A stretch of 64,000 nt of DNA from an uncultured Microbacterium sp. (GTDB taxonomy: Bacteria; Actinomycetota; Actinomycetes; Actinomycetales; Microbacteriaceae): NCBI RefSeq assembly GCF_947489255.1, contig NZ_CANLCY010000001.1, forward strand, positions 682,001 through 746,000, written 5' to 3'. The translations under genes were made by a program, and so were the position numbers. This document shows, in pieces, positions 45,017 to 53,445 of the stretch. How positions within the stretch are numbered: position 1 is the first letter of the stretch; each line of letters starts with the position of its first letter. The notes under the pieces were generated by a model. That model worked only from the letters and a program-made list of their open reading frames with translations. It ran no database searches and had not been told where the DNA came from.

Positions 45017-45085
45017 GGTTTGGGGCGCGATTCTCGGTTCGGGGCGGGAAATACGCGCCCCGAACGAAAAATCGCGCCCCGAACC
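45017..45085. repeat. Dispersed GGGGCG palindromic element, copy B
   Basis: The left arm 45017-45046 and the right arm 45056-45085 pair at 26 of 30 positions around a 9-nt loop. The blocks TTTGGGGCGCGATTCTCG and TTCGGGGCG on the left are mirrored on the right. It is about three quarters identical to the element at 26370-26438. It lies between the helicase and the sseB-like gene. Confidence 0.8.
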
Positions 45086-45156
45086 GCTGGGGATGCCCGC
45101 GCCCGCCGCCGCCCCGCCGGGCCCCGGCGCCCGAGCCGCCCGGATAGGCTGGCGGA

Positions 45157-46269
45157 ATGGCTCTCTTCTCGCGCCGCAAGAAGTCCGACTCCGACGACGC
45201 ATCGGTCGACCGGCCCGACACCACGATCGAACCGGGCGAACAGCCCGTCGACCCCTCCGGCCCGAGCGACGCCGCTCCCGCCGCCGACACGACCCCCGAG
45301 GCCTCGGCCGAGGCGGCGCCGACGGTCGGCATCTCGATGTCGTCGTTCCGCGGCGTGGGCGCCGGTCCCGAGCCTGCGCCGTCGCTGACGAACGCGCCGC
45401 CGGTGGCCGCTCGTCCCTCCGCCCGCCAGCCCGGTCCGATGGAGGCCCCCGAGGCCCCCGAGACCGTGCAGGGCCTGCGCGACAACGCGCTGCTGGGCAA
45501 CGCCCTCGCCGAGATCTCCGGGCAGCCCGAGCCGGCGCAGTTGCTGAACGTCGCCCGTCAGCTCCTGCAGGGGCACGTGTTCCTGCGCGTCAAGGGCGAT
45601 GCCCGCGCGCTGCTGGCCGAGGGCAAGGACCTCCCGCTGGCTGTCGCCAACCGCGGCGACGAGCAGCTCGTGCTCGCCTACAGCGGCGGCCTGGCGCTCC
45701 GCGCGAGCGTCGAGGCCGACGGCGACCACGACACCTCCGCGATGGGCCAGCCCGTGATGGCGCTGCTGCGGCACGTCCTGTCGGGCCCGTACGCCGGCAT
45801 CGTGCTCGACCCGGCATCCGGAGACAATCGCGCCGTGCTGCCCAAGGCCCTCCTCGAGCGCATGGTGGCCGAGGTCGACCCCGAGCTGCGCATCAAGACC
45901 GCCCTGTGCGAGACGCGCACCGACGAGACGGTCTCCACGGTCGTGGACGCGATCATCGCCGAAGCTCCGATGTGGATCGCCGTCAACCGCACCGAGGAGG
46001 GCGGCCCCATCGGTGTCGCCGAATCGCGTTCGGCCGCGGGGGAGCGCTTCCTCGAAGTGTTCACCCACCCCCTCGAGCTCCTCGCCCTGGGCCGCGGCGA
46101 CCAGCCGCTGCCGATCTCGCGCGCGCAGCTGTCGAAGGCGCTGGCGAGCGACCCCGCGCTCACCGGCATCCTGATCGATCCGGCCGGACCGTGGATCCGC
46201 CTCACCCGCGCGGAACTCGCCCCCGTGATCGACCTCGCCGAAAAGGATGCCGCTGCCGCGGAGTCCTGA
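45157..46269 (+). CDS. SseB-family protein
   Basis: A 370-residue protein. The first ~110 residues are disordered and rich in Asp, Pro and Ala after MALFSRRKKS. Two SseB-like domains follow: LLNVARQLLQGHVFLRVKGD and GQPVMALLRHVLSGPYAGIVLDP in the N-terminal domain, then LLERMVAEVDPELRIKTALC onward. The family was first seen as a type III secretion regulator, but in actinobacteria the role is unknown. Ends at a bidirectional terminator. Confidence 0.85.
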   Translation: MALFSRRKKSDSDDASVDRPDTTIEPGEQPVDPSGPSDAAPAADTTPEASAEAAPTVGISMSSFRGVGAGPEPAPSLTNAPPVAARPSARQPGPMEAPEAPETVQGLRDNALLGNALAEISGQPEPAQLLNVARQLLQGHVFLRVKGDARALLAEGKDLPLAVANRGDEQLVLAYSGGLALRASVEADGDHDTSAMGQPVMALLRHVLSGPYAGIVLDPASGDNRAVLPKALLERMVAEVDPELRIKTALCETRTDETVSTVVDAIIAEAPMWIAVNRTEEGGPIGVAESRSAAGERFLEVFTHPLELLALGRGDQPLPISRAQLSKALASDPALTGILIDPAGPWIRLTRAELAPVIDLAEKDAAAAES

Positions 46270-46276
46270 GCGTCCG

Positions 46277-46319
46277 ACGACAGCGGGCCGCCCCCACCAG
46301 GGGAGCGGCCCGCTGTCGT
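46277..46319. terminator. Bidirectional terminator between the sseB-like and DUF1684 genes
   Basis: A 15-bp perfect stem, ACGACAGCGGGCCGC (46277-46291) with GCGGCCCGCTGTCGT (46305-46319), and three further G-C pairs inside the loop. TTTC follows on the plus strand. The genes on both sides converge on it. Confidence 0.85.
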
Positions 46320-46347
46320 TTCTCAGGGATGCCGTGCGGCTCGGCTC

Positions 46348-46974
46348 TCAGACCCCGTACAGCTCGCCGACCGGAACCGCCACCGGCAGCACGTTGCCGG
46401 CGGGGGCGAGCGGGCACGCCCACATCGGGTCGTAGGCGCACGACGGGTTGTAGGCGAAGTTGAAGTCGATGACGAGCGTGTCGGGGGCGGACCCACGGCC
46501 GAGGTCGGCGCCCTTGATGGTGTCGAGCAGGTAGCGTCCGCCGCCGTACGTGCCGCCCGGACGCCCCGCGGCCGCGTCGCGCACGGGGACGAACAGTCCG
46601 CCGCCGTAGGAGGTCAGCCGCCACACGTCGAGCGAGCCGGTGTCGGGCAGCTCGACCCGCCCGATGCGTTCGAAGCCGACCTCACCGTCCGTTCCGGTGG
46701 TGGCGACGAACGACGCCTCCTCGGCGTCGAGCAGCGGGACCTCGAAGCGCCACGCCGCGTCGTAGGGGGCGAGGGGGAGTCCGACGAACCCCTCGCGCTG
46801 CTCCGGGAGCAGCGGTGTCGCGGGGTGGTCGGCGAACAGCGCGTCGCGCTCGATGCGCCAGAGCTCGTGGGCTTCTTCGGGATCGTCGGCCTCGCGCACG
46901 GCGTCGTAGAGCGCGAACACGCGGCGGCGCCAGTCGGCGATGTCGAGGGCGGTGCGGGCGGCGGCGGTGGTCAT
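46348..46974 (-). CDS. DUF1684 family protein
   Basis: A 208-residue protein matching the DUF1684 pattern: DWRRRVFALYDAVREADDPE near the start, WRIERDALFADHPATPL, YGGGLFVPVRDA and the end LVIDFNFAYNPSCAYDPMWACPL. The N-x-A-Y-x-P-S-C-x-Y box is characteristic. The biochemical role is unknown. The start ATG is at 46974. Confidence 0.88.
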   Translation of the reverse strand: MTTAAARTALDIADWRRRVFALYDAVREADDPEEAHELWRIERDALFADHPATPLLPEQREGFVGLPLAPYDAAWRFEVPLLDAEEASFVATTGTDGEVGFERIGRVELPDTGSLDVWRLTSYGGGLFVPVRDAAAGRPGGTYGGGRYLLDTIKGADLGRGSAPDTLVIDFNFAYNPSCAYDPMWACPLAPAGNVLPVAVPVGELYGV

Positions 46975-47021
46975 GTCTCGAGCGTAGGCGGGGACGGGAT
47001 GCCGGGGCTCGGGGTGGACAC

Positions 47022-47101
47022 GGATCCCCCCGGCTACTCCGACACCGCTACGGGGCAGACAGGGATCCCCCCGCTGCCCCGACACCGCAACGGGGCAGAC
47101 A
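47022..47101. repeat. Two tandem ~40-bp direct repeats with internal hairpins
   Basis: The units at 47022-47061 and 47063-47101 both begin GGATCCCCCC and end ACGGGGCAGACA, differing by a few bases and one deletion. The second holds a GCCCCG/CGGGGC hairpin around ACACCGCAA. It lies in the 157-bp gap between divergent genes. Confidence 0.8.
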
Positions 47102-47131
47102 CGACGCCCGCACGCGCGTTAGCGTCGGCAC

Positions 47132-48157
47132 ATGGCATCCCCTCGCATCACGCTGACCGTGCCGGGCCCCGACGGCGACCGCGAGGTTGGTATCTCGAAC
47201 CCCGATCGCGTGCTGTGGCCCGACGTCGGGATCACCAAGCGCGAGCTCGCGGAATACCTCATCGCGGTCGGCGATCCCTTCATCGCGGCGAACGGGCATC
47301 GGCCGGTGTCGCTCGAGCGCTTTCCCGAGGGCGTGGGCGGCGAGGCGTTCTTCTCGAAGAACCCGCCGAAGGGCGCGCCGGCCTTCGTCGAGGCGGTGAC
47401 GGTGACCTACAACAGCGGGCGACGGCATCCGCAGCTCTTCCTCGGCGAGATCGCCTCGGCCGTGTGGGCGGCGCAGATGAACACGATCGTGTTTCACCCG
47501 TGGGCTTCGCTCGCCACCGACCCCGACCACCCCGTCGAGCTGCGCATCGACCTCGACCCGCAGCCGGGCACCGGCATCGCCGAGGCGGTGACGGCCGCGC
47601 ACGAACTGCGGGTCGTGCTGCGCGAGGCGGGTCTCGAACCGTGGATCAAGACCAGCGGCAACCGCGGCCTGCACGTGTTCTGCCCGATCGAACCGACGCA
47701 CGAGTTCCTCGACGTACGGCACGCCGTCATCGCCGCGGCGCGAGAGCTCGAGAGACGGATGCCGGATGCCGTGACCACCAGCTGGTGGAAGGAGGAGCGC
47801 GGGCAGCGCATCTTCGTCGACTTCAACCAGGCGAACCGCGACCGCACGATGGCGGGCGCCTACTCGCCGCGCGCACTGCCCACGGCGACGGTGTCGACCC
47901 CGGTGACCTGGGACGAACTCGACGGCCTCGACCCGCTCGCGTTCACCGTGCGTTCGGTGCCGGAGCGGTTGGCATCCGTCGGGGATCCATGGGAGGACTT
48001 CGCCTCGCAGCCCGGACGCATCGACACGCTGCTGGAGTGGTGGCAGCGCGACGTCGAGAACGGGCTCGGCGAGCTGCCGTTCCCGCCCGAGTTCCCCAAG
48101 ATGCCGGGGGAGCCGCCGCGCGTGCAGCCGTCGCGGGCGAAGACGCCGGCGGAGTGA
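47132..48157 (+). CDS. Stand-alone LigD-type polymerase (PolDom/AEP) protein, copy 2
   Basis: A 341-residue primase-fold polymerase of the non-homologous end-joining type. It begins VGISNPDRVLWPDVGITKREL, with the active-site DxD in RIDLDPQPG, His in SGNRGLHVFC and the third Asp in IFVDFNQANRDRTMAGAYS. It lacks the extra C-terminal module of the paralogue at 29184-30413. It converges on an ATP-dependent DNA ligase gene, which could be its functional partner. Confidence 0.9.
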   Translation: MASPRITLTVPGPDGDREVGISNPDRVLWPDVGITKRELAEYLIAVGDPFIAANGHRPVSLERFPEGVGGEAFFSKNPPKGAPAFVEAVTVTYNSGRRHPQLFLGEIASAVWAAQMNTIVFHPWASLATDPDHPVELRIDLDPQPGTGIAEAVTAAHELRVVLREAGLEPWIKTSGNRGLHVFCPIEPTHEFLDVRHAVIAAARELERRMPDAVTTSWWKEERGQRIFVDFNQANRDRTMAGAYSPRALPTATVSTPVTWDELDGLDPLAFTVRSVPERLASVGDPWEDFASQPGRIDTLLEWWQRDVENGLGELPFPPEFPKMPGEPPRVQPSRAKTPAE

Positions 48158-48217
48158 GCCGCATCCCCCGGCAGTGCGGGCGCCTGCGGCGGCGCGGTCG
48201 AGGGGCGGGCGCCCGCG

Positions 48218-49261
48218 TCAGTCCAGCACGTCTCCGAGGTCGTACGAACTCACCGCGTCGAGCTGCGCGAAGGTGCACGAGCGAGCCTCGCGGTCGGGAC
48301 GCCAGCGCTCGAACTGCACCGTGTGGCGGAAGCGCATGCCCTCGAGCTGGTCGTAGCGCACCTCGAGCACCCGCTCGGGGCGCAGGCGCACGAACGACAC
48401 GTCCTTCGATGCCGAGAAGCGCGAGCGGTCGGTCTCGCCCGTGACGGCGGCACCCTCGTCATCGCGCTCGACGTACGGCTCGAGCTCGTCGATCAGCTCA
48501 CGACGACGCTTGTCGGTGAAGGCCGAGGCGCCCCCGACGCCGTGCAGTCGGCCGTCGTCGTCGTACAGACCGAGCAGCAGCGACCCGACTCCCTCGCCGG
48601 ACTTGTGGATGCGGTACCCGAGCAGCACCACGTCGGCGGTGCGGGCGTGCTTGATCTTGAACATCGTGCGCTTGTTCGGCGCGTAGGGCTGCGCGAGGGG
48701 CTTGGCGATCACGCCGTCGAGACCGGCACCCTCGAACTCGGCGAGCCATCGGCGCGCGAGGTCGGGGTCGTCGGTGGTGCGCGTGACGTGCACGGGGTGG
48801 GGCACGGCGCCCAACAGGTCGACGAGTTGCGCGCGGCGCTCCGAGAACGGCTCGCCCTGCAGGTCGCGGTCGCCGCGAGCGAGGAGATCGAAGGCGATGA
48901 ACATCGCCGGGGTCTGTTCGGCGAGCATGTTCACTCGGGACGCCGCCGGGTGGATGCGCTGCGACAGCGACTCCCAGTCCAGCCTCTGGGCGCCCGGTTC
49001 GCCGCGCGCGACGACGACCTCGCCGTCGATGAGGCACGGCTCGGGCAGAACGCGTGCGAACGCCTCGACGAGCTCGGGGAAGTAACGGGTGAGGGGCTTG
49101 GCGCCCCGGCTGCCGATCTCGACGTCGGTCCCGTCCCACGACACCAGCGCGCGGAAGCCGTCCCACTTGGGCTCGTAGCTGAACCCACCCGCGACCTTCT
49201 CGTGCTCGGGCACTGTGGGGACGGACTTCGCCAGCATCGGCGCGGGGATGTCGTACGGCAC
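48218..49261 (-). CDS. ATP-dependent DNA ligase (LigC-like)
   Basis: A 347-residue ligase of the adenylation plus OB-fold type. The nucleophile Lys is in SYEPKWDGFRAL (KxDG), the other nucleotidyltransferase motifs are LIDGEVVV, MFIAFDLL, GVIAKP and MFKIKHARTADVVLLG. Motif VI-like RPERVLEVRYDQLEGMRFRH closes the OB domain. The GTG start is 5 bp past the stop of the AI-2E-family gene, so the two are probably cotranscribed. It is convergent with the LigD-type polymerase and likely acts in break repair. Confidence 0.92.
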   Translation of the reverse strand: MPYDIPAPMLAKSVPTVPEHEKVAGGFSYEPKWDGFRALVSWDGTDVEIGSRGAKPLTRYFPELVEAFARVLPEPCLIDGEVVVARGEPGAQRLDWESLSQRIHPAASRVNMLAEQTPAMFIAFDLLARGDRDLQGEPFSERRAQLVDLLGAVPHPVHVTRTTDDPDLARRWLAEFEGAGLDGVIAKPLAQPYAPNKRTMFKIKHARTADVVLLGYRIHKSGEGVGSLLLGLYDDDGRLHGVGGASAFTDKRRRELIDELEPYVERDDEGAAVTGETDRSRFSASKDVSFVRLRPERVLEVRYDQLEGMRFRHTVQFERWRPDREARSCTFAQLDAVSSYDLGDVLD

Positions 49262-49266
49262 GGCCG

Positions 49267-50439
49267 TCAGCTCTCTCCGCCCGCCAGGGGCACGGGGTCT
49301 TTGCGCTTCTTGCGACGCGCCCACTCGGCCGGCTTGTCGGGGCCGTTCCACACGGTGATGATCCCCCACACGACGGCGGTCAGCGGGACGGCGAGCAGGG
49401 TGCCGAGGATGCCGCCGATCGCGGTGCCGCCGGCGAGCACGACCAGCACGACGAACGAGTGCAGCTTCATCGACCGGCCCATGAGGACCGGCTGGAGGAA
49501 GTTGCCCTCGAGCTGGTTGACGACGACCACGATGCCCACGACCACCAGGGCGATCACCCAGCCGTTGGTCACGAGAGCGACGAGGGCCGCCAGGATGCCG
49601 GCGGTCACGGCGCCGACGATCGGGATGAAGGCGAGCAGGAAGACGAGGACCGCGAGGGGCAGCGCGAGGGGAACCTGCAGGACCGCGAGGCCGATGCCGA
49701 TGCCGATCGCGTCGACGGCCGCGACGGACGCGGTGCCTCGGACGTACGACCCGAGCACCGTGACCGTCTTGTCGCCGATGCGGCGTGCGCGGTCGTAGTC
49801 GCTGCCGTGGAAGGGGCGCAGCACGAACTCCCACATGCGCGGGCCGTCTTTGAGGAAGAAGAAGAGGATGACGACCATCAGCACGAAGCCCGTGACGAAC
49901 GACGCGACCGCGCTCACGCCCGCGAGGGCGCCGGTACCGAACTGGGCGCTCGTGACGAAGTCGGTGATGCCCTGCACGGCCTGGTCGACCTGCTCGGGCG
50001 AGATCGCGAACGGGAGCGTGTGGTACCAGTCCTGGGCCTTCTGGAAGCCCTCGACGGCCTGCGTGCTGAGGGTGTCCCACTGGTTGATCACGGCGTTGAC
50101 GACGAGCCATCCGAGGCCGGCGAGCACGACGACCACCGCGAGCAGGGTGAGCAGCGTGGCGATCACGGCGGGCACGCCCTTGCGGCGCATCCACATGGTG
50201 ACGGGGCCGAAGGCGGAGGCGAAGATGAGCGCGAGGATCAGGGGGATGATCACCAGCGTCACCTGCTGGATGCCCCAGATGACACCCGCGACGAGCGCGA
50301 CGACGATGATGATCTGCACCGCGCGGACGGCGAGGCGCCCGAAGCCATCGGCCCACAGGCTCTTGGGGGGCGTCTGCACGGTCTCGGCGACGGCTTCGAT
50401 TGCGCGACGCGGAGCGGGGTGACGAGAGAAGAGGCCCAT
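49267..50439 (-). CDS. AI-2E family transporter (YdiK/TqsA-like permease)
   Basis: A 390-residue membrane protein with about eight helices (VQIIIVVALVAGVIWGIQQV at about 40-60; VIATLLTLLAVVVVLAGLGW; a C-terminal set with FIPIVGAVTAGILAALVALV). VLGSYVRGTASVAAVDAIGIG and the FIPxxG box are characteristic. The named AI-2 export activity applies to one member; other family members are sodium/proton antiporters. The substrate is therefore open. Upstream of the ligase gene. Confidence 0.88.
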   Translation of the reverse strand: MGLFSRHPAPRRAIEAVAETVQTPPKSLWADGFGRLAVRAVQIIIVVALVAGVIWGIQQVTLVIIPLILALIFASAFGPVTMWMRRKGVPAVIATLLTLLAVVVVLAGLGWLVVNAVINQWDTLSTQAVEGFQKAQDWYHTLPFAISPEQVDQAVQGITDFVTSAQFGTGALAGVSAVASFVTGFVLMVVILFFFLKDGPRMWEFVLRPFHGSDYDRARRIGDKTVTVLGSYVRGTASVAAVDAIGIGIGLAVLQVPLALPLAVLVFLLAFIPIVGAVTAGILAALVALVTNGWVIALVVVGIVVVVNQLEGNFLQPVLMGRSMKLHSFVVLVVLAGGTAIGGILGTLLAVPLTAVVWGIITVWNGPDKPAEWARRKKRKDPVPLAGGES

Positions 50440-50541
50440 GCGACGACGTTAGCGGGAGGGCCCGACATCGCCGGCGCGGCTTGCGCGGGTCCGGCCCGCC
50501 GGTTAGGGCCCCGTCCGCGGCTCCGGTCCCGGCATCCGGGA

Positions 50542-51801
50542 TCAGACGAACGCGCTCATGCCGGTGATGTCGCGGCCGAGCAGGAGGGCCTGCACGCTCT
50601 CGGTGCCTTCGTAGGTGTGGATCGCCTCGATGTCGGCCATGTGCTGCATGACGCCGTTCTCGAGCAGGATGCCGTTGCCACCGAGCAGGTCGCGGGCGAT
50701 CGCCGCCACCCGGCGCGCCGCGCGGGTGTTGTGGTACTTCGCGAGCGACGCCTGGGTGGGCCGCAGGCCGCCCGAGGTCTCGAGGTCGGCGAGGCGGCGG
50801 CAGTAGAGCTGCATCGCGGTGAGTTCGTCGAGCATCTGCGCGAGGCGCTCCTGCACCATCTGGAACTTCGCGAGGGGCTTGCCGAACTGCATGCGCTCTG
50901 TGGCATACGTCCGTGCGATCTCGTAGCAGGCGGTCGCGTGACCGAGCGCCGACCACGCGACACCCGACCGCGTGGCGAAGAGCACCACCGAGGCGTCCTT
51001 GAACGTGTGGGTGCCGGGCAGCACGGCATCCGCGGGAAGACGCACGTCGTCCATCGCGATGTGCGCCTGGTGGATGCCGCGCAGCGACACCTTCCCGGTG
51101 ATGACGGTGCCCGTGTAGCCCGGGGTGTCCTGCTCGACGAGGAAGCAGCGCACGTTGCCGTGGTCGTCGCCGCCCTCGTCGTCGACGCGGGCCCAGACGA
51201 AGGTGATGCCGCCGGAGGCGCCGTTGCCGATCCACTTCTTGGTTCCGCTGAGCGACCATCCACCGGTCCCTGAGCCTGTCGAAGGGACCCAGGTGGCCGT
51301 GGTCTCGAGCGAGACGGAGTCGGAGCCGTGGTCGGGTTCGGTGAGGGCGAAGGCGCCGAGCACGGTGCCGTCGGCGAGGGGCTTCAGCCATCGCTGCTGC
51401 TGCTCGGGCGAGCCGTAGAACGCCAGCGTCCGCAGCGCCAGGCCGCCCTGCACCGCGAGGGCGGTGGCGAGGGAGCCGTCGTGGCGCGAGATCTCCATGT
51501 TGACCAGGCCGGCCGCCAGGGGAGAGGTGTGCGGGAGCTCGGGGTGCTCGATGCCGTCGGTGAACAGCTCGAGCTCGCCCATGCGCTTCACGAGGTCGAT
51601 CGGGTAGGCCGCGGCATCCCATTCGCCCTGCATGCGCGTGCCGACCTCGTCGGCGAACGCCTTGGCGGTGTCCCAGATCGCGCGGTCGGCGTCGGGGATG
51701 TCGGCGAACACCGCGTAGTAGTCGGTGTCGCGGCGGTCGAGGAGGTCGTAGTGGGCGACGCGCTCGCCGGGCAGCGTACGGGCATCGGCATCGATGGTCA
51801 T
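50542..51801 (-). CDS. Acyl-CoA dehydrogenase, glutaryl-CoA-dehydrogenase-like
   Basis: A 419-residue flavoenzyme for alpha,beta-oxidation of an acyl-CoA. TEPDHGSDSVSLETTA is the FAD/substrate strand, KKWIGNGASG follows, RMQFGKPLAKFQMVQERLAQ is the conserved helix, and the catalytic Glu is in HTYEGTESV. The substrate is inferred from similarity to the glutaryl-CoA branch. Residues about 171-179 (VPSTGSGTG) come from an in-frame palindromic repeat inserted between LETTATW and GWSLSGTKKW. The ATG at 51801 starts MTIDADA; a TTG or ATG slightly upstream is possible. Confidence 0.93.
   Translation of the reverse strand: MTIDADARTLPGERVAHYDLLDRRDTDYYAVFADIPDADRAIWDTAKAFADEVGTRMQGEWDAAAYPIDLVKRMGELELFTDGIEHPELPHTSPLAAGLVNMEISRHDGSLATALAVQGGLALRTLAFYGSPEQQQRWLKPLADGTVLGAFALTEPDHGSDSVSLETTATWVPSTGSGTGGWSLSGTKKWIGNGASGGITFVWARVDDEGGDDHGNVRCFLVEQDTPGYTGTVITGKVSLRGIHQAHIAMDDVRLPADAVLPGTHTFKDASVVLFATRSGVAWSALGHATACYEIARTYATERMQFGKPLAKFQMVQERLAQMLDELTAMQLYCRRLADLETSGGLRPTQASLAKYHNTRAARRVAAIARDLLGGNGILLENGVMQHMADIEAIHTYEGTESVQALLLGRDITGMSAFV
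51265..51289. repeat. Palindromic repeat inside the acyl-CoA dehydrogenase gene
   Basis: A 25-bp palindromic unit with arms GGTCCCT (51265-51271) and AGGGACC (51283-51289). The minus-strand core TTCGACAGGCTCAGGG is a known dispersed repeat seen in many high-GC genomes. It sits in frame and encodes VPSTGSGT. Confidence 0.85.
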
Positions 51802-51934
51802 GGTTCCCAGTATCACGCAGGTTGGTACTTGGTGTCACCGTCTGTCGTGGTGCGGTCGATTTTTCTTGATGCGAGATCGGTGGGACATCAATGCTCCAGG
51901 CGGCAGCGGGGTGCCGAGCAGATATGGTCGTCGC

Positions 51935-52477
51935 GTGAGTTCGCTGGTCTTCCTCCCCGCCGCCGACCATCCCGAGCTGCTCGCGGCGCCGGTCGCGGCT
52001 GCGATCGACCGCCTGCCCGCCGACGTCGCGGCGCGCATCGAGGTCGCCGCCGTCGATGCCGCGCTCGCCGACACCGTCGCGTTCTGCGAGGCATACGGCC
52101 AGAGCCTCGACATCTCAGCCAATTGCCTCGTGGTGCAGGGCAGTCGCGGCGCCGACATCCGCACCGCCGCCTGCCTCGCCGTGGCCACCACGCGGCTCGA
52201 CGTCAACGGCGTCGTGCGCAAACTCCTCGACGCACGGAAGGCGACGTTCGCCCCGATGGATGCCGCTGTCGTCGAGACAGGGATGCAGTACGGGGGCATC
52301 ACGCCACTCGGCATCCCGTCCGAGTGGCGTCTTCTGCTGGACGCCCGGGTGGCCGCACTACCGCGGGCCATCGTCGGCGCCGGGATCCGTGGCGCAAAGC
52401 TGTTCCTGCCGGGCGAGGTACTCGCATCCCTTCCCTCGGCAGAAGTCGTCGACGGACTCGCCAAACCGGTTGCGTGA
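51935..52477 (+). CDS. YbaK/EbsC-family (aminoacyl-tRNA deacylase-like) protein
   Basis: A 180-residue protein of the YbaK/ProXp fold. The conserved elements are ISANCLVVQGSRGADIRTAA, then VVRKLLDARKATFAPMDAAV and GGITPLGIPSEWRLLLD. Family members hydrolyse mischarged Cys- or Ala-tRNA(Pro), or act as solitary editing domains. The catalytic Lys equivalent appears in VVRKLLDARKATFA. GTG at 51935 begins MSSLVFLPAADHPEL; no clear ribosome-binding site. Confidence 0.83.
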   Translation: MSSLVFLPAADHPELLAAPVAAAIDRLPADVAARIEVAAVDAALADTVAFCEAYGQSLDISANCLVVQGSRGADIRTAACLAVATTRLDVNGVVRKLLDARKATFAPMDAAVVETGMQYGGITPLGIPSEWRLLLDARVAALPRAIVGAGIRGAKLFLPGEVLASLPSAEVVDGLAKPVA

Positions 52478-52498
52478 GCGGCGGCGCCGCTCCGCGGG

Positions 52499-53167
52499 TC
52501 AGTCGCCGAGCGACGCGCGCAAGCGCCGCGTCACCTCGGCGGCGGGCATGCGCCGGGGGAAGGCCGCGACGATGAGGTCGTCGCCGGCCGCGTCGTCGCC
52601 GTCGGGGTGCACGCCGTAGCGGCGCAGCACGTCGTCGAGAGCGCGGCGCAGGACGGATGCCGGCACCCGGGCCCCGCGCATGAGACGTCGCAGCACGTGG
52701 TTGTGCACGGCCGTCACCAGGGCCGCGAAACCGACGGCGTCCAGGGGGTCGAGGCCGGGCAGTGCCCCGCGCAGGTACTCGTCGAAGAGGCGCTCGTAAC
52801 GGAAAACGGTCACGATCTCGCGGTCGCGGAGGCCCGGGATCTCACGCACGATGACGTATCGGCGGCGGGCCAGCTCGGGATCCGCGGCGAAGTGCCGGAA
52901 CACCCGCACCGACGCCTCGCACACGGCCGCCCACGGGTCGTCGTGATGCTGCGCGAGGTACGCCCGCGTCTCGGCGAGGAGCACCTCGTGGTCGGCGAAC
53001 ACCACGTCTTCCTTGCCGCCGAACTGACGGAAGAAGGTCGAACGCGACACCCCCGCGGCCTGCGCGATCTGCTCGACGGAGGTCTGGTCGTACCCGTGCT
53101 CGACGAAGAGGTCGATGGCGGCGGCGACCACGGCCGTGCGGCTCGGAGGGGGAGGGGCGTCGCTCAC
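52499..53167 (-). CDS. TetR/AcrR-family transcriptional regulator
   Basis: A 222-residue regulator with an N-terminal HTH at about residues 9-55 (AIDLFVEHGYDQTSVEQIAQ; AAGVSRSTFFRQFGGKEDVV) and a longer C-terminal helical ligand domain. The start is GTG at 53167. It is convergent with the YbaK-like gene and 9 bp downstream of a small membrane protein gene. The target and ligand are unknown; no clear palindrome was seen at its start. Confidence 0.9.
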   Translation of the reverse strand: MSDAPPPPSRTAVVAAAIDLFVEHGYDQTSVEQIAQAAGVSRSTFFRQFGGKEDVVFADHEVLLAETRAYLAQHHDDPWAAVCEASVRVFRHFAADPELARRRYVIVREIPGLRDREIVTVFRYERLFDEYLRGALPGLDPLDAVGFAALVTAVHNHVLRRLMRGARVPASVLRRALDDVLRRYGVHPDGDDAAGDDLIVAAFPRRMPAAEVTRRLRASLGD

Positions 53168-53176
53168 GTGATGAGC

Positions 53177-53338
53177 CTAGGCGTCGGAGGCCGGGGAGTC
53201 GCCGATGCGGGGGGAACGCGCGTCGCGGCCGTGAGCGTCGAGCTCGTCGCGCACCGCTTTACGGACGACCCCGTAGATCGCGGAGAGGAAGACGGCGGCG
53301 ATGACGACGAGGAAGACGAGCGAGGTGAGCGGGTCCAT
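53177..53338 (-). CDS. Small single-TM protein
   Basis: A 53-residue protein with one hydrophobic helix (LTSLVFLVVIAAVFLSAIYG) followed by a charged tail (VRKAVRDELDAHGRD). The start ATG is at 53338; the frame is open to 53413. It lies just ahead of the tetR gene on the same strand. No family was recognised. Confidence 0.6.
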   Translation of the reverse strand: MDPLTSLVFLVVIAAVFLSAIYGVVRKAVRDELDAHGRDARSPRIGDSPASDA

Positions 53339-53445
53339 CGGTCCACGCTGCCATAGCTGCGCCGCCGGGTGCACCCTCTCGGTGCGGCTAACCGAAACCA
53401 CCGTCGGGGGCAAGTGGATGCCGGGATGCCGACCCCCGCGGTGGG

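Noticed and set aside
42354..45500. A 1048-codon open frame on the minus strand across the helicase gene
   Set aside because: It is a shadow of pcrA. The plus-strand frame has all helicase motifs.
51866..51891. TTGATG-N14-CATCAA upstream of the YbaK-like gene as an operator
   Set aside because: Six-base arms with a long spacer are too weak to call, and no regulator is linked to them.
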